Assembly: GCA_017399885.1 (NCBI GenBank)
Contig: JAFQAU010000291.1
Span: forward strand, 1-33,836
Reading direction: 5' to 3'
Length of the DNA: 33,836 bases
From: Lachnospiraceae bacterium
GTDB taxonomy: Bacteria > Bacillota > Clostridia > Lachnospirales > Lachnospiraceae
A model generated the notes under the pieces. The model was not told where the DNA came from and ran no database searches. It was given only the letters and a program-made list of their open reading frames with translations. Positions 18,558 through 24,943 of this stretch are shown piece by piece; within the stretch, counting starts at the first letter, position 1; the number at the start of each line of letters is the position of its first letter. The translations under genes and the position numbers were made by a program.

Positions 18558-19880
18558 ATGGATTTATTTGAATATATGAGAATAAACGAAATGAAAAAAG
18601 AAAGTCCGTTAGCATCTAGATTACGTCCGAAAAGCTTAGATGAAATAGTGGGACAGCAACATATTGTAGGAAAGGATAAATTATTATATCGGGCGATTAA
18701 AGCGGACAAAATTAGTTCAATAATTTTTTATGGGCCACCTGGAACGGGAAAGACTACCATTGCAAAGGTAATTGCAAATACTACAAGTGCAGAATTTCAA
18801 CAAATAAATGCTACTTCAGCGGGAAAAAAGGATATGGAAAGTGTGGTAGAAGAGGCCAAGAGGATGCTTGGTGCTTATGGCAAGAAAACCATATTGTTTA
18901 TAGATGAAATTCATAGATTTAATAAAGGGCAACAGGATTATCTTTTGCCATTTGTTGAAGATGGGACTATTATTTTAATTGGAGCAACTACAGAAAATCC
19001 TTATTTTGAAGTAAACGGGGCTTTGTTATCTCGTTCTATTATTTTTGAATTGAAGCCTCTTAAAAAGGAAGATATTAAAGAATTAATTGTACGAGCAATA
19101 GAAGACGAAGAAAGAGGCTTAGGAATTTATCAGGCAGAGATAGAAAAGGAAGCATTGGAATTTCTTTCAACAATGGCAGATGGAGATGCCAGAAAAGCGT
19201 TAAATGCCATAGAATTAGGCGTATTAACTACAGAAAAGGGAACTGATGATAAGATTCATGTTACCTTGGAGGTTGCGCAGGAATGTATACAAAAAAGGGC
19301 AGTAAGATACGATAAAATGGGAGATAATCATTATGATACAGTTTCAGCATTTATAAAGAGTATGCGTGGGTCAGATCCGGATGCAGCTATTTATTATTTG
19401 GCTAGAATGTTATATGCCGGTGAAGATATTCGGTTTATAGCAAGAAGAATCGTTATTGCTGCATCAGAGGATGTATCCAATGCAGATGCCAATGCTTTGG
19501 TTGTTGCTACAGCGGCAGCACAGGCAGTGGAGAGAATTGGCATGCCAGAGGCAAGAATTATATTGGCACAGGCAGCTGCTTATGTAGCATGTGCACCAAA
19601 AAGCAATAGTGCAATAATGGCAATTGATAAGGCATTAAATATGGTAAAAGAACAACAGATGACAAATATACCAAATCATTTAAGGGATGCACATTATAAA
19701 GGTTCAAGCAAGCTGGGACATGGAAAGGGATATCAATATGCACATGACTATCCAAATCACTATGTAAATCAACAATACCTACCAGATGAGCTGGTTGGTG
19801 AGGAAATATATGTTCTTTCGGATAATGGAGAGGAAAAAGAATGGAAGGACTACTGGGGAAAAATAAAGAATCAAAAATAA
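18558..19880 (+). CDS. rarA: Replication-associated recombination protein RarA (MgsA)
   Basis: 440 residues, standard length for this AAA+ clamp-loader-like ATPase, which acts at stalled replication forks. Walker A is GPPGTGKTT (residues 59-67), Walker B is LFIDEIHRF (113-121), then sensor 1 GATTENPYFEVN and the arginine finger region LLSRS. The C-terminal tetramerisation part contains GSDPDAAIYYLARM, NHLRDAHYKG and YAHDYPNHYV, all RarA signatures. The start has GGAG seven bases upstream. It is apparently monocistronic and ends at a strong hairpin shared with the convergent membrane protein gene. Confidence 0.96.
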   Translation: MDLFEYMRINEMKKESPLASRLRPKSLDEIVGQQHIVGKDKLLYRAIKADKISSIIFYGPPGTGKTTIAKVIANTTSAEFQQINATSAGKKDMESVVEEAKRMLGAYGKKTILFIDEIHRFNKGQQDYLLPFVEDGTIILIGATTENPYFEVNGALLSRSIIFELKPLKKEDIKELIVRAIEDEERGLGIYQAEIEKEALEFLSTMADGDARKALNAIELGVLTTEKGTDDKIHVTLEVAQECIQKRAVRYDKMGDNHYDTVSAFIKSMRGSDPDAAIYYLARMLYAGEDIRFIARRIVIAASEDVSNADANALVVATAAAQAVERIGMPEARIILAQAAAYVACAPKSNSAIMAIDKALNMVKEQQMTNIPNHLRDAHYKGSSKLGHGKGYQYAHDYPNHYVNQQYLPDELVGEEIYVLSDNGEEKEWKDYWGKIKNQK

Positions 19881-19918
19881 GCCTAAATCAAAGTGGACAA
19901 GTCCACTTTGATTTAGGC
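19881..19918. terminator. Bidirectional terminator between rarA and the membrane protein gene
   Basis: Perfect 18-bp stem, GCCTAAATCAAAGTGGAC (19881-19898) and GTCCACTTTGATTTAGGC (19901-19918), followed on the plus strand by TTATTTTTTTTC. An A-rich stretch before it gives a U-tract on the other strand. Its core matches the hairpin at 2872-2899. Confidence 0.9.
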
Positions 19919-20146
19919 TTATTTTTTTTCTTGGTTAGTAGCCATAAAATGATTTTTTAATACACGATAAATCAAAGAATATGCCCATAAAAAGATAGGA
20001 ATTACTACGGTGGAGTAAATACAGGCTTTTAGCATAACATCTTTATATGGCAAATCAATTAAGGATACCACAATGGTAATTACGTACAAAGAGAAAAGTC
20101 CAATTGCAAGAAGTAAAGCTAAGATTTGTTTTAATTTTTTTTTCAT
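19919..20146 (-). CDS. Small membrane protein, two transmembrane segments
   Basis: 75 residues, not recognised as a named family. It has a basic start (MKKKLKQ), hydrophobic segments at about 7-29 and 38-62, and a polar tail ending NQEKK. The layout is that of a two-span inner-membrane protein with both ends in the cytoplasm. I chose ATG 20146, which follows GAGGATG by about nine bases. Upstream ATGs at 20155 and 20161 are in frame but have weaker sites, and the longer open frame to 20248 runs into repeat DNA. Its stop abuts the shared terminator. No neighbour suggests a function. Confidence 0.7.
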   Translation of the reverse strand: MKKKLKQILALLLAIGLFSLYVITIVVSLIDLPYKDVMLKACIYSTVVIPIFLWAYSLIYRVLKNHFMATNQEKK

Positions 20147-20233
20147 ATTGTTCATCCTCATTCTATTTTTTTGTATAATTATGGGCGACAGTTTATCTAT
20201 TCGCTGAACAGTTACTTTGATTATAATGACAAG

Positions 20234-20272
20234 ATGAAAAAAGTACAAGAAAAAAATGAAAAGCCGGAATAA
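20234..20272 (+). other. Possible 12-residue ORF ahead of a terminator
   Basis: ATG 20234 reads MKKVQEKNEKPE then TAA. A TATAAT lies at 20222-20227 without a convincing -35, and an intrinsic terminator follows at 20304. No Shine-Dalgarno is visible. It may be chance; recorded because it could mark a short transcript. Confidence 0.15.
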
Positions 20273-20303
20273 ATTTTTTGATTTTGTCTATAATTATAGT
20301 AAT

Positions 20304-20325
20304 CCAAGTGAGAACTTGGTTTTTT
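20304..20325 (+). terminator. Intrinsic terminator without an obvious upstream gene
   Basis: CCAAGT, loop GAGA, ACTTGG, then six T. This has all parts of a plus-strand terminator, yet no plus-strand gene precedes it. It may end a short RNA begun near 20230. It directly adjoins the next inverted repeat. Confidence 0.55.
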
Positions 20326-20361
20326 CGGAAATAGATAATCCCCCCTTTCATTTCCGAAAAA
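20321..20361. repeat. 12-bp inverted repeat with C-rich loop
   Basis: TTTTTCGGAAAT (20321-20332) and ATTTCCGAAAAA (20350-20361) pair perfectly around a 17-base loop containing CCCCCC. On the minus strand the loop reads AAAGGGGGGATT, much like AAGGGGAGGAT some 30 bases upstream on that strand. Confidence 0.65.
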
Positions 20362-20394
20362 CAGAAGAAAAATGAAATACTTATCCTCCCCTTA

Positions 20395-20426
20395 TGGGCT
20401 GTCGTATGGTTTTGTGCGGCAGCCCA
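20395..20426. repeat. Hairpin TGGGCTGTCG / CGGCAGCCCA
   Basis: Ten-base arms (20395-20404 and 20417-20426) with one G-T pair. GC-rich like a terminator stem but without a T-run. Confidence 0.6.
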
Positions 20427-20458
20427 ATCATTGTTATATATAGAATAGTAGTTCATAT

Positions 20459-20601
20459 CAGTTCAGCCAGGGGCTGACCTGTTATGTTGTAAGTCCATGG
20501 AGAATCGGGGCCAAACAGCCCGATGGACTTACAACTAGTAAAATATACCATATTGATACGTGGGCAATCAGCAAAGTGATTGCCCCTACCTGAATTGTTA
20601 C
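20459..20601. repeat. Composite palindromic element, copy 1
   Basis: Three stems in order. CAGTTCAGCC (20459-20468) pairs with GGCTGACCTG (20472-20481), one mismatch. GTTGTAAGTCCA (20486-20497) pairs with TGGACTTACAAC (20524-20535) and encloses TCGGG/CCCGA. GGGCAATCA (20562-20570) pairs with TGATTGCCC (20577-20585). The right end, CTGAATTGTTAC (20590-20601), is the inverse of the family start, so the element has imperfect terminal inverted repeats. No coding capacity. Confidence 0.75.
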
Positions 20602-20630
20602 AGCAGTACATAACTTTTGTATAAAATATG

Positions 20631-20660
20631 TTGAAAAGAATGATAGTTTCGTGATATAAT
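20631..20660 (+). promoter_or_regulatory. Predicted promoter for the SEC-C gene
   Basis: TTGAAA (20631-20636) and TATAAT (20655-20660) are 18 bases apart. The leader would be about 155 bases; I see no known riboswitch in it. Confidence 0.65.
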
Positions 20661-20821
20661 TTACAAGGTAGTGACAAATTTTAGGAAGTACATTATGGGT
20701 GTTGCTATAAAAAATTAACCGAGATTGTATGGTGTTTTACATGTTAGTGATGGTTTGCAGAATGTGTGGAAGTAATTGAGGTTAGATTAAAAATACGGGA
20801 AAGAAAAGGAAGGAATAGAAT

Positions 20822-21322
20822 ATGAGTTTATTAGAACAATGGAGAAAATTTGCGTATAGTCAGGATTCCAATACAAAAAAAGGACAGATGTTTTGGGCTG
20901 GTTACTTTAATTTAGAGAGAGGTATCTATGAACAATTACTTGCTAATCCGGAAGAAAAAGTTACTGGAACAGTAGAAGAATTAGCAAATAAATATGGTGT
21001 AGATTTAATTTATATGGTAGGTTTTCTTGATGGAATCAACGAAAGTTTAGTAGAAGAGAATCCTATTGAAACTATGGATAAAGATACACAGGTTAACTTG
21101 GGATTTGATAAAGAAAAGTTATATTATAATATGGTTGCAGCAAAGGCAGAATGGCTTTATGAGTTACCAGCCTGGGAGCAGATACTTACAAAGGAAAAAA
21201 GAACAGAGTTATATAGAGCACAAAAAATTTCAGGTACGGTTATAAAAGGAAAGAAAATTGGACGTAATGAGCCTTGTACTTGTGGAAGTGGTAAGAAGTA
21301 CAAATTCTGTTGTGGAAAATAA
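20822..21322 (+). CDS. SEC-C motif domain protein
   Basis: 166 residues. The C-terminus is a SEC-C zinc-binding motif, [19 protein letters not shown], with Cys152, Cys154, Cys163 and Cys164. The preceding 140 residues are helical and acidic, without a catalytic motif I recognise (for example [20 protein letters not shown]). The SEC-C motif occurs in SecA and in many otherwise unrelated proteins, where it binds zinc and mediates protein or ribosome contacts; the role of this protein is unknown. The start is supported by AAGGAAGG upstream. It is monocistronic, with its own promoter and a strong hairpin behind it. Confidence 0.88.
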   Translation: MSLLEQWRKFAYSQDSNTKKGQMFWAGYFNLERGIYEQLLANPEEKVTGTVEELANKYGVDLIYMVGFLDGINESLVEENPIETMDKDTQVNLGFDKEKLYYNMVAAKAEWLYELPAWEQILTKEKRTELYRAQKISGTVIKGKKIGRNEPCTCGSGKKYKFCCGK

Positions 21323-21382
21323 ACATAATCTTTAAATGTATCTGTAAAATGTGAGATAAAAAATGATTATGCATGAAATCTA

Positions 21383-21436
21383 AAAATATCCGCGACGTGT
21401 TGTGAATGTTATATTCACAATTGTTGCGGATATTTT
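21383..21436. terminator. Long hairpin after the SEC-C gene
   Basis: AAAATATCCGCGAC (21383-21396) pairs with GTTGCGGATATTTT (21423-21436) over 14 bases with one G-T pair. Inside it TTGTGAAT pairs with ATTCACAA around loop GTTAT. The A-rich and T-rich ends make it usable as a terminator on either strand. Confidence 0.75.
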
Positions 21437-21477
21437 CATAAATGCAAGTACCATATCGTTATTATGAAACTTATTCC

Positions 21478-21622
21478 TAACAGTTTAGCTTGAGACACTA
21501 ACTTATTACGTTGCAATTTTATAAAAAGGGAAAACTAGCTTGATAGAATTATAGCTAGCCCCAAATTTTGCATTGATAAGTGGGCAACCAACAAAATGGT
21601 TGCCCTTGCTAGAACCGTTATT
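21478..21622. repeat. Composite palindromic element, copy 2
   Basis: Starts TAACAGTTTAGC (21478-21489). Inside are CTAGCT/AGCTAG arms (about 21535-21558) and GGGCAACCA (21582-21590) pairing with TGGTTGCCC (21597-21605). It ends GCTAGAACCGTTATT. The last 50 bases align with copy 1, and the shared stem differs by a compensated T-A to C-G change. It fills most of the gap before the XRE gene. Confidence 0.7.
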
Positions 21623-21626
21623 ACAA

Positions 21627-21977
21627 TCAATCATTTTCAGATTCTTTTTCTTGACGATACAACAAATAATCAGCATATGCATTAAGCTCTTTTGAATATT
21701 GGTCGTTAAGTTGTTGGTAAAGATTAAAGAAGTTCACAATGTCTTTATCAAGAACTTCACCACCAATTGGCAAGTATGCATCTGACACGCCTAATAAATA
21801 ATCGCAAGAAACGTCAAAATATTTTGAAAGAGCAATAAGCTTGTCAAAAGATGGTTCGTTTCTTTTAGATTCATAATTTGAAATAGCAGTAGGTTTTAAT
21901 CCTAGAATATCAGCTAATTCACTTTGTGTCAGTTTATGCTTTTGTCGTAATTGTTTAAGACGAACATTAAAATTCAT
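21627..21977 (-). CDS. XRE-family transcriptional regulator
   Basis: 116 residues. The N-terminal helix-turn-helix (about residues 6-63) reads KLTQSELADILGLKPTAIS, then NYESKRNEPSFDKLIALSKYF and DVSCDYLLG, the classic Cro/CI-type pattern. The C-terminal 50 residues are acidic and helical (YQQLNDQYSKELNAYADYLL) and probably dimerise. The ATG at 21977 follows GGGAGGAT. It is divergent from the PAS kinase across about 140 bases and has a near-consensus promoter. By position it may control itself or the kinase operon, but no operator was proven and such small XRE proteins are often autonomous. Confidence 0.9.
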   Translation of the reverse strand: MNFNVRLKQLRQKHKLTQSELADILGLKPTAISNYESKRNEPSFDKLIALSKYFDVSCDYLLGVSDAYLPIGGEVLDKDIVNFFNLYQQLNDQYSKELNAYADYLLYRQEKESEND

Positions 21978-22033
21978 ATGTATCCTCCCTCGGAAGTATT
22001 GTTTGCAAAACGTGTACTTTTCAGACTATTTTC

Positions 22034-22063
22034 ATTATATAACATGAAATGTGTAAATGTCAA
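22034..22063 (-). promoter_or_regulatory. Predicted strong promoter for the XRE gene
   Basis: On the minus strand a perfect TTGACA (22063-22058) and TATAAT (22039-22034) are 18 bases apart, about 55 bases before the ATG. Confidence 0.75.
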
Positions 22064-22119
22064 TAGTGTATGAGGGATAAACAAATGTAAACCACGAAAT
22101 GTGGATAAGGGGGATGAAG

Positions 22120-23604
22120 ATGGCTAATATAAATAATCAACTGTTCCAATTCACACAATTTATGGATTATGGATTAGAGATTGTATTATTTTTTGATGAG
22201 GAAGGAAAAGTTACAGAGGGAAATCAAACTGCAAAAAATGAGCTAGGTTATGGAGAAGAAATAAATGAAATTTCTATATGTAGGATTTTTCCTAATGTTT
22301 TAAAATATAAAGAGGAAGCTCTTTCATTTAGTGATTTGGAGATTGAAAAAAGTGTAGTACAAGGGGATAAGATAGAAACAGTTGCCTACAGGAAAAATCA
22401 AACCTGTTTTTCGGTAGATCTAAAGGTTGTCATAAAAAAAGAAAATGGTAGTTTTTTCGGAATGTGTTTAGCGCTAAATACAGCAACGCAGGTTGGTGCC
22501 ATAAAGGATATGGTAAAGGCAAAAGAAAAGGTAGAGGATGCTACTAAGATTCGAAATGAATTTGTGTCAAACGTAACACATGAATTAAGGACGCCTGTAA
22601 ATGGTATTCTAGGAATTTCCAAAAATTTATTAGATACGAATTTAGATGAGCAGCAAAAAGAGTCAATACACATTATTCATATGTGTTGTAGCAATATGAT
22701 ACAAATTATTAATAATTTACTGGATTTTTCAAAGTTAGAGGCTGGAAAATTTAGCATAGAAGAAAGGGAATTTTCATTTCGCGAAGCTATTGATAAAATT
22801 ATTTCTATGAATATCAATCAAGTAAATGAAAAGGGATTGAAATTGTTACTTAATATTTCACCTGAGATTCCAGAACGTATTATTGGTGACGAATTAAGGA
22901 TTTCACAAATACTAACTAATTTAATAAATAACGCAGTGAAATTTACCTCAGTTGGACAAATTGTGGTAGATGTAGTAAAAACAATAGAACTCAATCATAC
23001 CGTAGAATTATTTTTTATGGTAATGGATACTGGAATTGGAATTGCTTCGGAAGATATGGATAAGCTATTTAAAAGCTTCTCTCAAGTGGATGCTTCTATT
23101 ACCAGACGATTTGGGGGAAGTGGTCTTGGACTTACCATTGTAAAACAGCTGGTAGAACTTATGGATGGGGAAATTCATGTGGAGAGTGAAAAGGGAAAGG
23201 GTAGTACATTTTCTTTTTCTATACGAGTAAAAAAAGCAGATATAGGAATTGAGGAAACACAAGCATATAAGTCTGGAAAATTTGTGTATGATGGAAATAC
23301 CCGTCGGGAAATTGTAGATTTGCAAGATGAAATATGTGATTTAGAAGAAATATATTGTTTTGGAACTGCAGAGAATAAAAAAGAAATAAAAAATACTATG
23401 GAGAAATTGATACTGTGCATTGAAATGGAAAATTGGGAAAAAGCGGAGTTATTTTCAGGAACAGTTAAAAAATTGGTGGAAAGTGATAAAGATTTAAAAA
23501 GAAAAGCATTTCGTCTGGAAATGACTATACGAAAAGAAGACTATGAAAATGCTATTACACAATATAAAGAACTAAAAGAAGCTTTAGCAAGTCTTTTAGT
23601 GTAG
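22120..23604 (+). CDS. PAS histidine kinase with Hpt-like tail
   Basis: 494 residues, cytoplasmic. A PAS-like sensor covers about 10-125 (YGLEIVLFFDEEGKVTEGN). A short coiled coil leads to HisKA with His154 in VTHELRTPVNG, then HATPase_c with the N-box NLINNAVKFT, DTGIGI and GGSGLGLTIV, so the kinase core looks active. There is no receiver. The last 85 residues are helical and resemble an Hpt bundle (ENWEKAELFSGTVKKLV ... KAFRLEMTIRKEDYENA), but no His stands at the phospho-acceptor position. I chose ATG 22120, six bases after AAGGGGG; the frame opens at 22099. The REC-HD-GYP gene downstream is the likely partner. Confidence 0.92.
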   Translation: MANINNQLFQFTQFMDYGLEIVLFFDEEGKVTEGNQTAKNELGYGEEINEISICRIFPNVLKYKEEALSFSDLEIEKSVVQGDKIETVAYRKNQTCFSVDLKVVIKKENGSFFGMCLALNTATQVGAIKDMVKAKEKVEDATKIRNEFVSNVTHELRTPVNGILGISKNLLDTNLDEQQKESIHIIHMCCSNMIQIINNLLDFSKLEAGKFSIEEREFSFREAIDKIISMNINQVNEKGLKLLLNISPEIPERIIGDELRISQILTNLINNAVKFTSVGQIVVDVVKTIELNHTVELFFMVMDTGIGIASEDMDKLFKSFSQVDASITRRFGGSGLGLTIVKQLVELMDGEIHVESEKGKGSTFSFSIRVKKADIGIEETQAYKSGKFVYDGNTRREIVDLQDEICDLEEIYCFGTAENKKEIKNTMEKLILCIEMENWEKAELFSGTVKKLVESDKDLKRKAFRLEMTIRKEDYENAITQYKELKEALASLLV

Positions 23605-23617
23605 AGAAAAAAATAAC

Positions 23618-23632
23618 GTAACAGTTCAGCCA
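23618..23632. repeat. Single arm of the GTAACAGTTCAGCC family
   Basis: GTAACAGTTCAGCCA, a clean consensus arm, without its inverted partner. It lies 14 bases after the PAS kinase stop and 45 before the next ATG. Possibly a half-deleted copy. Confidence 0.6.
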
Positions 23633-23676
23633 GATGGTAACAATAAAAGTGTTTTTTATATGACGGAGGAAGTAAA

Positions 23677-24762
23677 ATGGATAATACATTATATGGAAAC
23701 CAAACAGCAAACATACTTATTGTAGATGATACAACATCAAATTTAATGATTTTAGCCGAAATGATAAAAAGTATTGGATATATTGCAAGACCGGTAACTA
23801 GTGTAAAACAGGCAATGTCTGCCATTGCTATAAAAAAACCACAGTTAATTTTGCTAGATATATCTATGCCAGAGATAGATGGTTTTGATTTTTGTGAGAT
23901 GCTTAAGCAGGATATAACATTAAAAGATATACCAATTATTTTTATTTCAGCTTTAAATTCAACTGAAGATAAAGTAAAGGGATTTAAATTAGGAGCGGTA
24001 GATTTTATTTCAAAGCCGTTTGAGTTAGAGGAAATTACCTTACGAATTAATACGCACTTGAAAATTTTTCGTATGCAAAATGAACTAAAAGTTCACAATA
24101 AAAGATTATTTAAAATGTTTAATGATCAAGTAAAACAAGTGACCAAGGAGCAAGAAACCATTGCATATACTTTGGCAAAATTATTAGAAATTAGAAATGA
24201 TAAAAATGGGGAACATATAGACAATGTAGGGAGATTTTGTAAGATACTTTCTATGGGATTGCAGTTAAGTCCAAAGTATGAAAAGCAGATAACTGCAAGC
24301 TTTATTGATTCTATAGTATTCGCTTCTCCATTTCACGATGCAGGTATGGCATATATACGTGACAGCATTGTATTAAAGAGGGGTCCTTTAGAGCCTGAGG
24401 AAAGGAAATGCATGGAAGAGCATACCATAAAGGGGGCAAAAATTTTATACGAAACATTAGGAGACACTTCAAATGAAAATATAAAGATGGCAATAGATAT
24501 TGCAAAATATCATCATGAAAGATGGGATGGGGCAGGTTATCCGTGTGGTTTAAGTGGGGAAGATATACCTTTGGCAGCCAGAATATTATCGGTAGCAGAT
24601 GTTTATGATATTTTAACTAGCGAACGCTGTTATCGTAAAGCATATTCTCATGAGGAATCTATCAAAATTATAGAAGAAGAGGCAGGAAAACAATTTGATC
24701 CGGAAATTGTAAAAGTTTTTTTGAAAATCCAGAATCAATTTCGTAAAGAAGAAAATAGGTAG
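23677..24762 (+). CDS. Response regulator with HD-GYP domain (variant HDAGM site)
   Basis: 361 residues. The receiver (about 10-130) has Asp17 and Asp18, acceptor Asp61 in LLDISMPEIDG, Ser91 in ISA and Lys113 in SKP. A coiled coil (about 130-165) precedes an HD-GYP domain with His180, His220-Asp221, His249, the His279-His280 pair, GAGYP (285-289) and Asp308. HD-GYP enzymes hydrolyse cyclic di-GMP. Here the metal ligands are kept, but the conserved HDxGK is HDAGM, with Met224 for Lys, and the following GIPD is YIRD; activity is therefore uncertain. The start has GGAGG upstream. It is 72 bases after the PAS kinase and probably co-transcribed with it. Confidence 0.92.
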   Translation: MDNTLYGNQTANILIVDDTTSNLMILAEMIKSIGYIARPVTSVKQAMSAIAIKKPQLILLDISMPEIDGFDFCEMLKQDITLKDIPIIFISALNSTEDKVKGFKLGAVDFISKPFELEEITLRINTHLKIFRMQNELKVHNKRLFKMFNDQVKQVTKEQETIAYTLAKLLEIRNDKNGEHIDNVGRFCKILSMGLQLSPKYEKQITASFIDSIVFASPFHDAGMAYIRDSIVLKRGPLEPEERKCMEEHTIKGAKILYETLGDTSNENIKMAIDIAKYHHERWDGAGYPCGLSGEDIPLAARILSVADVYDILTSERCYRKAYSHEESIKIIEEEAGKQFDPEIVKVFLKIQNQFRKEENR

Positions 24763-24862
24763 ATAATTTTAATTTTTGCAAGTTGTGAAAAAAATGAGAA
24801 AATAGATAAATTTCAAAATGAACTTCATGAAAAAAGTAGGTTTTATACAAATCTCTTATTTC

Positions 24863-24891
24863 TTGAAGTTTTCTTTTTTTTATGTTATAAT
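24863..24891 (+). promoter_or_regulatory. Predicted promoter for the GGDEF/kinase-like gene
   Basis: TTGAAG (24863-24868) and TATAAT (24886-24891) are 17 bases apart, with a T-rich spacer. Transcription would begin about 45 bases before the ATG. Confidence 0.65.
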
Positions 24892-24943
24892 GTTGTAAAA
24901 ACTGGGAATAATTATGAGGAATTAAATTTAAGAAGGTGTTAGC

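Larger units (their letters stand above)
20147..20821. other. 675-base intergenic region dense in inverted repeats
   Basis: No supported gene; the open frame between 20193 and 20456 on the minus strand is made of repeat arms. From left to right: a diverged family arm pair (20187-20217), a possible 12-codon ORF (20234-20272), several stem-loops (20288-20426), a composite repeat (20459-20601), and the promoter plus leader of the SEC-C gene. Confidence 0.6.

Noticed and set aside
20193..20456. 87-codon minus-strand ORF
   Set aside because: It is built from repeat arms and hairpins, has no ribosome binding site and its sequence looks like no protein.
20459..21622. CRISPR array
   Set aside because: There are only two diverged palindromic units about 1 kb apart with a gene between, no regular spacers and no cas gene.
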